A stretch of DNA of 64,000 nucleotides from Gracilibacillus salitolerans (GCF_009650095.1 NZ_CP045915.1:4898001-4962000), one strand, 5' to 3'. Positions 18,840 to 28,822 are shown, counted from the first letter of the stretch. Made by a program: numbers and translations. The notes: generated by a model from the sequence alone, not told the origin.

Positions 18840-19784
18840 TTAATCCATCGTAATCACAATCTTCCCAACAGCATGATGGGTTTCGCTTAGAGCGTGTGCA
18901 TCATAAACGCCTTGCTGTGTTAAAGGGAATGTGCTACCGACAATACTTTTCATTTTTTTCGCTTGTAGTAAATCAGCTAATTTACTTAGTTGTTTACCTT
19001 CTGGTTGAAGCCATATTCCCTTGACCTCAACATTTTTTTCTTTCGCTTTTTCCTGATCTGGTTCTCCTAAAACAGAAATAAGTCTCCCACTATTTTCTTT
19101 AAGGACATCGAAGCTATTAAGTTGTACTTCACCACCCATTGTATCTAGTACAAGATCAATATCTTGTACTACATCTCTAAAATCAGTGGTACGATAATCA
19201 ATCACTTCATCTGCACCAAGTGAGCGAAGTAGTTCATGATTCTTTTCACTTGCTGTCGTATATACATACGCACCTGCTTCTTTAGCTAATTGAATTGCAT
19301 ATGTTCCGACTCCACCAGCACCAGCATGAACTAACACTTTCTCGCCTTCTTTTAGATGTCCATGATCAAACAAACCTTGATAGGCTGTCAACCCCGCCAA
19401 CGGTACTGCTGCAGCTTCCTCAAAGGAAATATTGGCCGGTTTTTTGGCTAATAAATGATCGTCGACAATGGTATATTCCGCATAAGTCCCAAAGCGTGTT
19501 GTTTCTGGACGAGCAAATACTTCATCGCCTTCTTGCCAGTCCTTCACAGCTGATCCAACTGCTTCGATAACTCCCGCAACATCCCAACCGAGAATAATCG
19601 GAAATTCCCAATCAAACATTTGCTGTAAATATCCTTCACGAAGTTTCCAGTCAATCGGGTTAATCGAAGTTGCTTTTTCACGTACTAATACCTGATGCTC
19701 CCCAAGTTCCGGTAAAGTAACTTTACCTTCTTCTAGTACATCCTTACTGCCATATTTATTAATAATCACGGCTCTTGTTTCCAT
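18840..19784 (-). CDS. NADP-dependent zinc-less MDR oxidoreductase (quinone-reductase-like)
   Basis: 314 residues; ATG 19784 after AGGGGTGA. GroES-like N-terminal domain with SINPIDWKLREGY and a Rossmann domain with VLVHAGAGGVGTYAIQLAKEAGA. The Cys/His zinc ligands of true alcohol dehydrogenases are absent, as in quinone oxidoreductase/enoyl reductase-type members. It probably reduces a quinone or enone with NADPH. Single gene. Confidence 0.88.
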   Translation of the reverse strand: METRAVIINKYGSKDVLEEGKVTLPELGEHQVLVREKATSINPIDWKLREGYLQQMFDWEFPIILGWDVAGVIEAVGSAVKDWQEGDEVFARPETTRFGTYAEYTIVDDHLLAKKPANISFEEAAAVPLAGLTAYQGLFDHGHLKEGEKVLVHAGAGGVGTYAIQLAKEAGAYVYTTASEKNHELLRSLGADEVIDYRTTDFRDVVQDIDLVLDTMGGEVQLNSFDVLKENSGRLISVLGEPDQEKAKEKNVEVKGIWLQPEGKQLSKLADLLQAKKMKSIVGSTFPLTQQGVYDAHALSETHHAVGKIVITMD

Positions 19785-19875
19785 GATGATTCACCCCTTT
19801 TATATTGTTCAGAGTCATTCAGTCTGAGATGGATATAGTAACACTTATAGTATGACCATGAAAAATATTTTGATT

Positions 19876-21066
19876 CTATGAATGTGCTGGATAGCGTTTC
19901 ATACTTTCTTTCGTTTCATGCTTAACCGTATATAATAGTGCTAATCCACTAGCTAATAACAGTAAACTACTAAAATAGAAAACAGTAGAAATGGTATACA
20001 AGCCAGCAATCCAACCACCAATCACAGGACCAATAATGTTACCTAAAAAGCGAACACTCGTATTATAACCTAACACTTCACCTTGAATATTTAATGGTGT
20101 TACTTGGCGGATATAAGCGGTTCTGATCGGGATTACACCACCTATTGCCATTCCTAATAAAAATCGAACGATAACTAGTTGCCAAATATTATCGACTAAT
20201 GCTCCTGGTATGAAAAATACGGCAGACAAAATCAACAGTACTATTAAGACCTTTTCATAACCAATCCGATCTCCTAATTTACCCCAATTCCTTGACATGA
20301 AAAGATTTCCAAGGCCTGCCGCTGAAAATGCAAGTCCTGAAAAGAAAGCAATGCTATTAGCTCCATGTATTTCATCAACATATAAAGATAAAATCGGCTG
20401 AATACTAAAGTTTGCCACCTGAACAAACATCGATACAACCATGACCATTACAAGTACTGGCTTACTGATAATATGTTTGAGCACTTCTACAGATGAATAG
20501 CTTGTGCTTTCCGTCTTCGGTGTGTCTAATTTGACCTCTTTCGCTCCGAATACTACAAAACAAGCAGCAATAAAAAGAGTAACGGATGTCAATTGAAAAG
20601 TTGCGGCATAACCAATCGTATCCGCTAATATCCCACCAAACAATGGCCCTAATAAACTCCCAGTTACATTTCCTGTTTGTAATGTTCCCAGCACTTTACC
20701 AGCAATGTGCTTTGGTGTTTGTGTGGAAATAAATGCTTGTGACATAGAAATAAAACCAGTGAAAAACCCCATAAACATGCGTAAAATAAAAAGCTGTGGG
20801 ACATTTGTCACAAAGCCCATTAGTAACACACTGATTCCTAAACCAAAAGCTGCTAAGACTAAAAATATCTTACGACCATGTTTATCACCAAATCTTCCCC
20901 ATATTGGTGATACAATGAATGCAATCAAAAATGTTATGGCAAATACCCAACCAGACCATTTTTGCACATAGCCATCGGTATAATTGCCTAATGTTCCAAT
21001 ATATAAAGAAAGAAATGGGATCACCATCGTCATACTCGCTGCAATAAAGAAGTTCGCAAACCACAT
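19876..21066 (-). CDS. MFS efflux transporter (MdtG/YfmO-like)
   Basis: 396 residues from the first ATG, 12 helices. Motif A is WGRFGDKHGRK in loop 2-3, repeated as WGKLGDRIGYEK in loop 8-9, and FFTGFISMSQAFISTQTP follows; the pattern is that of MdtG-type drug exporters. The first ATG has no ribosome site and the frame is open another 14 codons (LAKRNLSIM precedes the helix, as in relatives) to an ATT at 21108 with GAAGGGG 5 nt upstream, so the true N-terminus is probably there. Substrate unknown. Confidence 0.85.
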   Translation of the reverse strand: MWFANFFIAASMTMVIPFLSLYIGTLGNYTDGYVQKWSGWVFAITFLIAFIVSPIWGRFGDKHGRKIFLVLAAFGLGISVLLMGFVTNVPQLFILRMFMGFFTGFISMSQAFISTQTPKHIAGKVLGTLQTGNVTGSLLGPLFGGILADTIGYAATFQLTSVTLFIAACFVVFGAKEVKLDTPKTESTSYSSVEVLKHIISKPVLVMVMVVSMFVQVANFSIQPILSLYVDEIHGANSIAFFSGLAFSAAGLGNLFMSRNWGKLGDRIGYEKVLIVLLILSAVFFIPGALVDNIWQLVIVRFLLGMAIGGVIPIRTAYIRQVTPLNIQGEVLGYNTSVRFLGNIIGPVIGGWIAGLYTISTVFYFSSLLLLASGLALLYTVKHETKESMKRYPAHS

Positions 21067-21310
21067 GATAGACAGATTACGCTTTGCAAGCTGCTCTTTA
21101 TTTGAAATAATAACCCCTTCTTCTTCTATTTATTTCGTCTCTCTAAATAATATGATACGCCTATTATTGACATAGGGGAAATATTATGCATGCAAATGGA
21201 TTAATTCGAAATATTGTGTCAATTTCAACATTTATTTGTGTATGAAGCTCTCATCATCATTTGATGAAAATTTGATTGTACTTTTCCGCTGAATAATATA
21301 TAATTCCTTT

Positions 21311-21324
21311 TGTCAGCGTTTACA
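21311..21324 (+). promoter_or_regulatory. cre box (CcpA site) upstream of cstA
   Basis: TGTCAGCGTTTACA, preceded by T, matches 15 of 16 positions of the cre consensus, 32 bp before the cstA start. CstA-type genes are known CcpA targets in Bacillus subtilis. Confidence 0.75.
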
Positions 21325-21355
21325 CAAAACAGATTTGCATAGGGGGGAGAAAAAC

Positions 21356-22795
21356 ATGATAACCTTTTTCATTGGTATCGGGTTATTAATTGTTGCCTAT
21401 TTTACGTACGGTAAATTTGTGGAAAAAACCTTCGGAGTAGATCATTCACGTAAAACACCTGCTATTGTCAATCAGGATGGTGTTGATTTTGTTCCGATGA
21501 AAAAACAAAAGAATGCCATGATTCAATTACTTAATATTGCTGGAACAGGTCCGATTTATGGCCCGATTATGGGTGCCCTATTCGGTCCGGCAGCGTTTAT
21601 TTGGATTGTATTTGGTTCCATTTTTGCTGGGGCTGTTCATGATTATTTGACTGGCATGATATCGATTCGCAACAAAGGGGCGCATATACCAGAACTTGCT
21701 GGGAAGTTTTTAGGAAAATTTCCCCGGCACCTGGTAAATGCCTTTGCACTACTGCTCCTCCTTCTAGTCGGAACAGTATTTACTACCACATCTGGATCAT
21801 TGCTTCATATTTTACTAGATGGTCATGTAGCATTATGGATTATTTTAGGTGTTATCTTTCTGTATTTTGTATTATCAACGATGCTGCCAATTGATAAGAT
21901 TATTGGAAACATCTATCCTGTCCTTGGCGCTATCTTGTTAATAGGGACAGTTGGGATTGGTATTGCAATGTTCACATCTGGAAACGGTTCCGCTATTCCA
22001 GAATTGTCATTTGAAAACATGCACCCGGAAAGCCTGGCCATATTCCCCATGCTATTTTTAACGATTACGTGTGGTGCATTGTCAGGATTTCATGCGACGC
22101 AGTCCCCGCTTATTTCCCGTACAGTACAAAAAGAGTCACAGGGGCGCTATATTTTCTATGGAATGATGGTTGCTGAAGGAATTATTGCTATGATTTGGGC
22201 AGCCGCCTCCATGAGCCTGTTCTACGGGCAAGAATTGAATGAGCTTATTAATGCTGGAACAGCCTCTGCAGTCGTAAATGAAGCATCGACAACTCTGCTT
22301 GGTGCAATAGGCGGTACTATTGCCGTATTAGGTGTTATTGTACTTCCAATCACATCAGGTGACACCGCTTTCCGTGCCGCACGCTCTGTTATTGCAGATT
22401 ATATAAAATTAAGTCAAAAGAAAGTAATGAATCGTTTAGTCATTGCAGTGCCTTTATTTGCCGTATCCATTATTTTAACGCAAATCGACTTTAACATGTT
22501 ATGGCGGTATTTCTCGTGGGCAAACCAATCAACCGCTGCACTTGCTCTATGGATTGCTACCATGTACCTGCTGTTGAAAGGTAAAAACTATTGGATATCG
22601 CTCGTTCCAGCATTGTTCATTACCGACATGGTGTTGGTCTATATTTTAAATGCACCGATCGGTTTTAATCTGCCACTTCCAATTTCTCATATCGGTGGCA
22701 TCATCCTAACCATGATTTTTGCAGTTTGGTTCTTCAGGAAGGCGAACCAAAATAAAGCTGAGAGGATTGAAGCAGATTTGCAAAACGCTGCATAA
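21356..22795 (+). CDS. cstA: Carbon starvation protein CstA family peptide transporter
   Basis: 479 residues from ATG 21356 with AGGGGGGAG just upstream (the TTG at 21335 in frame is inside the ribosome-site context). About 14-16 helices. CstA signatures are FVPMKKQKNAMIQLLNIAGTGPI, GPAAFIWIVFGSIFAGAVHDY and SGFHATQSPLISRTVQKE. CstA imports peptides and, in some species, pyruvate when preferred sugars run out, which agrees with the cre box upstream. Confidence 0.93.
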   Translation: MITFFIGIGLLIVAYFTYGKFVEKTFGVDHSRKTPAIVNQDGVDFVPMKKQKNAMIQLLNIAGTGPIYGPIMGALFGPAAFIWIVFGSIFAGAVHDYLTGMISIRNKGAHIPELAGKFLGKFPRHLVNAFALLLLLLVGTVFTTTSGSLLHILLDGHVALWIILGVIFLYFVLSTMLPIDKIIGNIYPVLGAILLIGTVGIGIAMFTSGNGSAIPELSFENMHPESLAIFPMLFLTITCGALSGFHATQSPLISRTVQKESQGRYIFYGMMVAEGIIAMIWAAASMSLFYGQELNELINAGTASAVVNEASTTLLGAIGGTIAVLGVIVLPITSGDTAFRAARSVIADYIKLSQKKVMNRLVIAVPLFAVSIILTQIDFNMLWRYFSWANQSTAALALWIATMYLLLKGKNYWISLVPALFITDMVLVYILNAPIGFNLPLPISHIGGIILTMIFAVWFFRKANQNKAERIEADLQNAA

Positions 22796-22830
22796 CTAAT
22801 TATGAATATCACTTTCTATTCAAAGAAAAT

Positions 22831-22875
22831 GCATAATCCCCTAATTCCATATAAAAAGGAATTGGGGGATTATGC
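22831..22875. terminator. Hairpin terminator between cstA and the GH13 gene
   Basis: 18-bp stem GCATAATCCCCTAATTCC / GGAATTGGGGGATTATGC with one G-T pair and a 9-nt loop. It lacks a clear T-run on either strand but sits between two convergent genes. Confidence 0.65.
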
Positions 22876-22968
22876 TGTAGTTTAAAAACGGGCTTTGAAT
22901 GTGACCTGAATTATTTCTACAATACTTTTAATAAGGATGTTGTTCCATATCCTATTACAAGTCACTAC

Positions 22969-24651
22969 TTATTCACCTTTATACACTCTTGCTTCATATG
23001 GTTGCAAGCTAAAGAGAGTAAGAGTATCTGTTTCCGGAATATCATAATTACTGATTAGTTTTTCTTTAGCTTCAAACGAAACATCTCTAGGTAATTCAAA
23101 TTTTACATATTGGTCACTAAAGTTAGTCACAACTAATAATTTTTCATCTTCATAGTTACGAAGATAAGCATAAATCTTATCATGATCTGGTAAAATCAAT
23201 TGATAGTCTCCATAAACAATAATCGGATGACTTTTTCTGAGTTGAATCAACTGACGATAATAATGAAATATAGAGTTCTTATCGTTAATAGCTTGCTCTG
23301 CATTAACAGTTGTATAATTACTATTCACCTTAATCCATGGCTCACCATCAGTAAATCCTCCATGCTTAGAATCATTCCATTGAAAAGGTGTTCTTGCATT
23401 ATCCCTTCCTTTTACATTTATAGATTCCATTACTTTGTCACGATCCTCAATACCCTCAACTACTTTTTCTTTATACATATTTAAGATTTCTATATCTTTA
23501 TAGTCATCTATCGAGTCAAATTGAACATTCGTCATCCCAATTTCTTCACCCTGGTAAATATACGGAGTGCCTTGTAACATATGCAAGAAGGTTCCTAACA
23601 TTTTGGCTGATTCCACACGGTATTCTTCATCATTACCAAAACGCGAAACAATTCGCGGTTGGTCATGGTTATTTAAGTATAAGCTATTCCAGCCAACACC
23701 ATATAACCCAGTTTGCCACTTCGTAATATTTTCCTTTAAATCCGTCAATTTTAGTGGTTTTAGATCCCATTTACCATTTGGACCTGAGTCTAAATCCATA
23801 TGTTCAAACTGGAATACCATTTGTAATTCTTCACGCTCAGGATCGGTGTATTTTTTTGCTTCTTCTACATCTACACCAGGCATTTCTCCTACTGTCATCA
23901 CATCATAATGTGAAAGAACCTCTTGATTCATCTCGTTTAAAAACTCATGAATACGTGGTCCGTTCATATAGTATTCGCCACCACCAACATATTTTTTTCC
24001 TTCAGGGTTTGGTACATCAGGCAAACTAGGTACTTTCGAGATAAAGTTGATTACATCCATACGGAAACCGTCAATACCTTTATCTAACCACCATTTCATC
24101 ATGTCATAAATTTCTTGACGAAGTTTTGGATTTTCCCAGTTTAAATCAGGTTGTTTTTTGCTAAATAAGTGTAAATAATATTCATCTGTTGCCTCATTAT
24201 ACGCCCATGCTGAACCACTAAAAGCCGATTCCCAGTTATTCGGCTCTTTCCCATCTTTACCAGGGCGCCAAATATAATAATCACGATATGGGTTATCCTT
24301 TGATTTCTTTGATTCTTGAAACCAGTGATGTTCATCAGAAGAATGGTTAACCACAAGGTCCATGATTAATTTCATGTCACGGTTATGCATTTCATCTAAT
24401 AAATTTTCCCAGTCTTTTATTGTACCGAATTCATCCATGATCGCTTGATAATCAGAAATATCATAGCCATTGTCATCATTTGGCGACTTGTAGACTGGTG
24501 ATAACCAAATAACGTCAACTCCTAGATTTTTTAAGTAATCTAATTTTTCGATAATTCCTTGAATATCTCCAATCCCGTCTCCATTACTGTCATTGAAACT
24601 TCGAGGATAGATTTGATAGACAACACTTTCTTTCCACCATGCTTGTTTCAT
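22969..24651 (-). CDS. GH13 alpha-glucosidase (oligo-1,6-glucosidase type)
   Basis: 560 residues; ATG 24651 after a GGGGGAATCTGT leader. No signal peptide, so cytoplasmic. GH13 regions: DLVVNHSSDEH, nucleophile in GFRMDVINF, acid/base in TVGEMPG and the third Asp in NNHDQPR. The N-terminus VVYQIYPRSFNDSNGDGIGD is typical of oligo-1,6-glucosidases, exo-alpha-1,4-glucosidases and trehalose-6-phosphate hydrolases; the last is unlikely because the partner is an ABC importer and not a PTS. Last gene of the sugar-uptake operon, 92 nt after the permease gene. Confidence 0.92.
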   Translation of the reverse strand: MKQAWWKESVVYQIYPRSFNDSNGDGIGDIQGIIEKLDYLKNLGVDVIWLSPVYKSPNDDNGYDISDYQAIMDEFGTIKDWENLLDEMHNRDMKLIMDLVVNHSSDEHHWFQESKKSKDNPYRDYYIWRPGKDGKEPNNWESAFSGSAWAYNEATDEYYLHLFSKKQPDLNWENPKLRQEIYDMMKWWLDKGIDGFRMDVINFISKVPSLPDVPNPEGKKYVGGGEYYMNGPRIHEFLNEMNQEVLSHYDVMTVGEMPGVDVEEAKKYTDPEREELQMVFQFEHMDLDSGPNGKWDLKPLKLTDLKENITKWQTGLYGVGWNSLYLNNHDQPRIVSRFGNDEEYRVESAKMLGTFLHMLQGTPYIYQGEEIGMTNVQFDSIDDYKDIEILNMYKEKVVEGIEDRDKVMESINVKGRDNARTPFQWNDSKHGGFTDGEPWIKVNSNYTTVNAEQAINDKNSIFHYYRQLIQLRKSHPIIVYGDYQLILPDHDKIYAYLRNYEDEKLLVVTNFSDQYVKFELPRDVSFEAKEKLISNYDIPETDTLTLFSLQPYEARVYKGE

Positions 24652-24743
24652 ACAGATTCCCCCCCATTTGGTAGCATTCGTTTATTTTTTCCTGCTACCA
24701 TCTTAAAAAGATTTCTTTTTTTATCTAAATTAAATGCTATTTA

Positions 24744-25562
24744 TTATTTAAGTGACCCTCTCATCACACCACCGATAATCCATTTCTGTGCAAAGATATA
24801 GATAATAATCATTGGTAACATCGCCATTAAATAAGATGCAAAAGCTAAGTTATAATCCGTACTAAACTGGCCTTGGAATGCATATTGCACTAACGGTAAT
24901 GTATATTGACTCGAATCACTTAAAATAACAAGTGGTAACATAAAGTCATTCCAAGCAAACAAAGCGGTTAAAATCGCAATCGTTGCGTGCATTGGTTTCA
25001 TAATCGGGAAAATAATTTTCCAGAATACCTGCCATGTACTTGCTCCATCAATAATGGCAGCTTCCTCTAATTGCACTGGAATCGATTTAAGAAAACCAAC
25101 GTAAACAAATACATTAAAGGCTAACTGCATAACCACATTTAAAAAGGCAAGCCCGATTAAGTTATCCATTCCCCACATGCTTGTTTGTTTTACAATTGGT
25201 AACATAATGATTGGAAATGGGATAAACATAGCACTAATAAAATAGAAATATAGAAACTTATAAAACTTTTTATGCATATTTCTAGCAATTGCATAAGCCA
25301 CAAGTGAATGCGTTAGCAACACTAAAACGACTGTTATAACTGTTACTAAAACACTGTTTCCTAATGCTCTAAAGAAATTGGTCATCTCAATAGCGGTAAG
25401 GAAGTTTGATATCGACCAAGATTCCGGTAACGCTAATAAGTTACCCGACATTTCTTGCGGCGTTTTAAATGCTATCGTTATCGTTAAATATAATGGAAAG
25501 AAAATAAATAGTGAGCCAAGAATTAACAACGTCGTCACTTTCCAATTCTTTTTCCCCGTCAT
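24744..25562 (-). CDS. Sugar ABC transporter permease (MalG-like)
   Basis: 272 residues, six helices, starting MTGKKNWKVTTLLILGS. The EAA loop EEAAIIDGASTWQVFWKIIFPIMKP contacts the ATPase. MalG-type family CUT1. Directly follows the first permease (1-nt gap). No ATPase gene is present in this operon, so a shared MsmX-type ATPase encoded elsewhere is expected. Confidence 0.92.
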   Translation of the reverse strand: MTGKKNWKVTTLLILGSLFIFFPLYLTITIAFKTPQEMSGNLLALPESWSISNFLTAIEMTNFFRALGNSVLVTVITVVLVLLTHSLVAYAIARNMHKKFYKFLYFYFISAMFIPFPIIMLPIVKQTSMWGMDNLIGLAFLNVVMQLAFNVFVYVGFLKSIPVQLEEAAIIDGASTWQVFWKIIFPIMKPMHATIAILTALFAWNDFMLPLVILSDSSQYTLPLVQYAFQGQFSTDYNLAFASYLMAMLPMIIIYIFAQKWIIGGVMRGSLK

Positions 25563-25563
25563 A

Positions 25564-26424
25564 TTACTTCACCTCTCTTCGTTCTAGTACACGTAATTGG
25601 ATAAGAGAAATTACTACGATTACAATAAAGTAAACAACTGCGTTAGCTGATTGGTAGGCAAATTCTCCACCCTCGAAACCACCGCGATAGATTAATAAAG
25701 AAATAGACTCTGTTGCTTGACCTGGCCCACCACCAGTCAATGCAACGATTTGATCAAATGCCATCAAAAAGTTTTTCATTGCAACAACCATGTTAATCGT
25801 GAAAAATGGCGCAATAAGTGGAAAAGTTATTTTCCAAAACTTTTTCCATGATCCAGCACCATCAATATCTGCTGCTTCATATAACTCATTCTCGATCGTT
25901 GACAGTCCTGCTAAATATAATAGTGTGTTAAACGCTGCAGACTGCCATACTGCTAGAAGCACAATACCTATCCATGCTAAGTCAGGGTTTCCTAATATAT
26001 TCGATGATAGAAATTCAATCCCAAGTGCTTTACCAAAGTCAGGTAACAAGTGTGTAAACATAAACTTAAAAATATAGCCAACAATTAAAACACTTAATAT
26101 AAATGGTAAGAAATAGGTTGCACGTAATGTTTTTCGGAACTTAATATTTGCATTAAGCCCTAATGCCACCAATAAACTAATAATATTTACAAGAATCGTT
26201 GCAGTTATAGCAAATTGAAAAGTAAAACCATAGGCGCTTAAAGCACGATCATCCTGAAATACATTTAAATAGTTTTTAAATCCTACAAAATCCCAATTCC
26301 CATATCCTTTATAGTCAGTAAAACTATAAAATATTCCTTGTAATGCCGGATAGGTGTGAAAGGTGAAAAAGATGACAAATGCAGGAATAACCATTAATAG
26401 ATAGGTATACTTTTTTTTCACCAT
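25564..26424 (-). CDS. Sugar ABC transporter permease (MalF-like)
   Basis: 286 residues from ATG 26424 with AAAGGGAGAGAT upstream; the frame extends to 26475 without a site. Six helices and EAA loop ENELYEAADIDGAGSWKKFW. CUT1 permease partner of the MalG-like protein, imports the sugar delivered by the lipoprotein encoded just upstream. Confidence 0.92.
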   Translation of the reverse strand: MVKKKYTYLLMVIPAFVIFFTFHTYPALQGIFYSFTDYKGYGNWDFVGFKNYLNVFQDDRALSAYGFTFQFAITATILVNIISLLVALGLNANIKFRKTLRATYFLPFILSVLIVGYIFKFMFTHLLPDFGKALGIEFLSSNILGNPDLAWIGIVLLAVWQSAAFNTLLYLAGLSTIENELYEAADIDGAGSWKKFWKITFPLIAPFFTINMVVAMKNFLMAFDQIVALTGGGPGQATESISLLIYRGGFEGGEFAYQSANAVVYFIVIVVISLIQLRVLERREVK

Positions 26425-26480
26425 GATGATCTCTCCCTTTAAAATAAGTAGGGGCTCTGTTAGAAAAAGCCCCAAACCTT

Positions 26481-27716
26481 TTAGCGATTTATTACTTTAT
26501 CCCACTCAGCATCTAATGTTTCTAATGCTGCTTCTTTATCCTGGTTAATCAGGAAGTCTTGTACTAGATTTTCCGCTCCCATACCAGCTGGATAATAGTG
26601 ATCAGGAAAACTAGTTAAACGGTCTTCTTCAAAGTTCACTTTAATTCCATCAAACACTGGATCTTCTTGGAATACTTCTTGTATTGCAGAAAATGCTTTT
26701 TGTTCTTCGATATATTGTTGTGCGGTTTCTTGGCTAGCCATAAATTCGATAAACTTTAATGCTTCTTCCTTGTGATCTGTATCTTCATTCACTGTCAACA
26801 CAACATCAACACCAGATACTAAGTCATTTTCTTCTGCTTCATTATTTGAAGGCAGTGCGAATGTTCCTAATTCAATATCAGGATTAGCTTTTGCAATCTC
26901 AGGAATTGCCCAGTTCCCTTGAATATAAAAAACTCCTTCACCATTTGCAAATGCACTGTTACCATCGCTATAGCCAATACCAAAGTTATCAGCGTGACCA
27001 TAATCTAATAGTTCTAACATTCTATCAGCAACGACATCGTACTCTTCTGTTAACGTTGTTTCCCCAGCATTTTTACGTTCTGCAAAGTCGTCGGAAACTA
27101 GGTTACCAGCAACACCATTCCATATTGGCATTGCTGTCCAAGCTTCTTGCAAGGTAAAGTAAATTGGAGTTTCACCAGCATCTTTTGCTGTCTCTAATGC
27201 AGCAATAAACTCGTCCCAAGTTTTTGGAATTTCAATCCCTAATTCTTCTGCTTTTTGCTTATTAAAAATAACTGTATTAGCGTTCGTTGCATATGGGATT
27301 CCATATGTTCCTTCTTCTTCAGATCCTACTAATTGGCCAAGCATATCTACATAAGAAGATTGGACTTCTCCAATTATTTCTGAGTCAGAAAAGTCATGGA
27401 ATACACCAGCACGAGCTAATTCACCATAGGTAGCATTTCCACCTAAAGACATAATATCCGGCAAATCATCTTTCGTTAATCTAGTTTTTATTACTGTTTC
27501 CGCTTCTGGAGGTGCTTCTAATTCGATGGTAATATTTGGATTATGCTTCTCGAATTCTTCAATTAACCCATTATACGTATCAATACTTTCTGATTTATTA
27601 GAGAAAAGTTCTAATGTTACTTCACCATCTCCACTATCTCCATTAGAACCACAACCAGCTAATAATAACGATGTTCCTAGGCCTAGGGCAACTAATCCTT
27701 TTGTTATTTTTTTCAT
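26481..27716 (-). CDS. Sugar-binding lipoprotein of the ABC importer
   Basis: 411 residues. Lipoprotein signal peptide with lipobox LLLAGC (Cys22) and a short acidic linker, then a family-1 solute-binding fold (ITIELEAPPEAE, GIPYATNANTVIFNKQKAEELGI). It would capture maltodextrin- or isomalto-type oligosaccharides at the membrane. First gene of the uptake operon; two palindromic LacI operators sit just upstream. Confidence 0.92.
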   Translation of the reverse strand: MKKITKGLVALGLGTSLLLAGCGSNGDSGDGEVTLELFSNKSESIDTYNGLIEEFEKHNPNITIELEAPPEAETVIKTRLTKDDLPDIMSLGGNATYGELARAGVFHDFSDSEIIGEVQSSYVDMLGQLVGSEEEGTYGIPYATNANTVIFNKQKAEELGIEIPKTWDEFIAALETAKDAGETPIYFTLQEAWTAMPIWNGVAGNLVSDDFAERKNAGETTLTEEYDVVADRMLELLDYGHADNFGIGYSDGNSAFANGEGVFYIQGNWAIPEIAKANPDIELGTFALPSNNEAEENDLVSGVDVVLTVNEDTDHKEEALKFIEFMASQETAQQYIEEQKAFSAIQEVFQEDPVFDGIKVNFEEDRLTSFPDHYYPAGMGAENLVQDFLINQDKEAALETLDAEWDKVINR

Positions 27717-27753
27717 CCTTAACCCTCCATTAAAATGTAAGTATTATATATTT

Positions 27754-27773
27754 TAACGTAAACGTTTACGTTA
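27754..27773. promoter_or_regulatory. LacI-family operator 1
   Basis: Perfect 20-bp palindrome TAACGTAAACGTTTACGTTA, 38 bp upstream of the binding-protein start; core CGTAAACGTTTACG is shared with two more sites. Confidence 0.85.
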
Positions 27774-27776
27774 AAG

Positions 27777-27800
27777 GTATACGTAAACGTTTACGTATAC
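27777..27800. promoter_or_regulatory. LacI-family operator 2
   Basis: Perfect 24-bp palindrome centred on CGTAAACGTTTACG, three bases from operator 1; the centre-to-centre distance is 25 bp. Tandem sites suggest cooperative binding. Confidence 0.85.
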
Positions 27801-27801
27801 G

Positions 27802-27835
27802 GTAAAAGAACCCTCTTTCACGATAGTTCTTTTAC
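27802..27835 (-). terminator. Hairpin at the end of the lacI-type gene
   Basis: GTAAAAGAAC / GTTCTTTTAC, 10-bp perfect stem; one arm encodes the last codons of the repressor. There is no T-run, so termination is uncertain and the structure may only stabilise the mRNA end. Confidence 0.45.
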
Positions 27836-28822
27836 ACTCTGTCTTTCAACTATTTCATGAGGAAATATACGACTTTCAACTGGTCTACTTGTTTCCATCA
27901 TTTCAAAAACCAACTCTGCAGCTTTTTTTCCCATTTCTTCTAAAGGTTGTGCGACAGTAGTTAATGGTGGTGTACTCATTTCTGCAATTCGAAGATTATC
28001 ATATCCAATAACGGACAGCTGTTTTGGTACCCGAATGTTCATCTTATAAGCAGCTGAAAGGACACCTAATGCAACTTCATCACTGGCTGCAAACACTGCT
28101 GTTATTTCCGGGAACTCATAAATAAGTTTATGGAAACCGTTTACGCCGTCCTCAAACCTAAAACCTTCTGGAACAACCCATTCCTCTTTTACTGGTAGTT
28201 GATGCGCTCTCATTGCTTCCATGAAACCATCAATCCTAGGTTGACCAGCTATGATATCTCCTCTTCTCCCGCTAATCATGCCAATTTTTCGATGACCTTT
28301 TTTAATTAAATACTCTGTTGCACTATATGCAGCACGACGGTCGCTTACTTTGACATATGGTACAGGGAAGTCAAAGGATTCTGTAGATAACAGTACCATT
28401 GGTATATTCATATCCTTAATAAGTTGATAATAATCTTCCTTAAGTATCTCACTCGTAAAGACGATACCATCAATTTGCTTTTCTTTTAACACTTGTAAAT
28501 ACTGCCTTGTTTTTTGTCCTTGGGATTCTGTGTGACAAACAATCACACTAGAACCATATTCATGGGTAGCATGTTCAATTCCATTAATAAACTCAGACAT
28601 TAGCATACTAGAAATCTCCGGAACTAAAACTCCAATTGTATGAGTCCTTTTACTAATCAACCCCCGTGCTATTCCATTCGGATGATAACCTAGTTCTTCT
28701 ATAACCTGCAGAACTTTTTTTTCTGTTTCTTTCGAATAGCCAGGTTTATTATTTAAGATTCTTGAAACGGTTGCAATGGATACATTTGCTTTTTTGGCTA
28801 CATCCTTAATTGTAATGGTCAT
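27818..28822 (-). CDS. LacI-family transcriptional repressor
   Basis: 334 residues. N-terminal HTH ITIKDVAKKANVSIATVSRILNN with the LacI hinge, then a periplasmic-binding-like effector domain (TIGVLVPEISSMLMSEFINGIE). It lies directly upstream of the sugar operon and is flanked by three copies of the CGTAAACGTTTACG palindrome, one at its own start, so it very likely represses both itself and the alpha-glucoside operon until the sugar or its phosphate binds. Confidence 0.93.
   Translation of the reverse strand: MTITIKDVAKKANVSIATVSRILNNKPGYSKETEKKVLQVIEELGYHPNGIARGLISKRTHTIGVLVPEISSMLMSEFINGIEHATHEYGSSVIVCHTESQGQKTRQYLQVLKEKQIDGIVFTSEILKEDYYQLIKDMNIPMVLLSTESFDFPVPYVKVSDRRAAYSATEYLIKKGHRKIGMISGRRGDIIAGQPRIDGFMEAMRAHQLPVKEEWVVPEGFRFEDGVNGFHKLIYEFPEITAVFAASDEVALGVLSAAYKMNIRVPKQLSVIGYDNLRIAEMSTPPLTTVAQPLEEMGKKAAELVFEMMETSRPVESRIFPHEIVERQSVKELS

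Noticed and set aside
23200..24029. Overlapping plus-strand frames opposite the GH13 gene
   Set aside because: The minus frame has all GH13 catalytic motifs; the others have no features.
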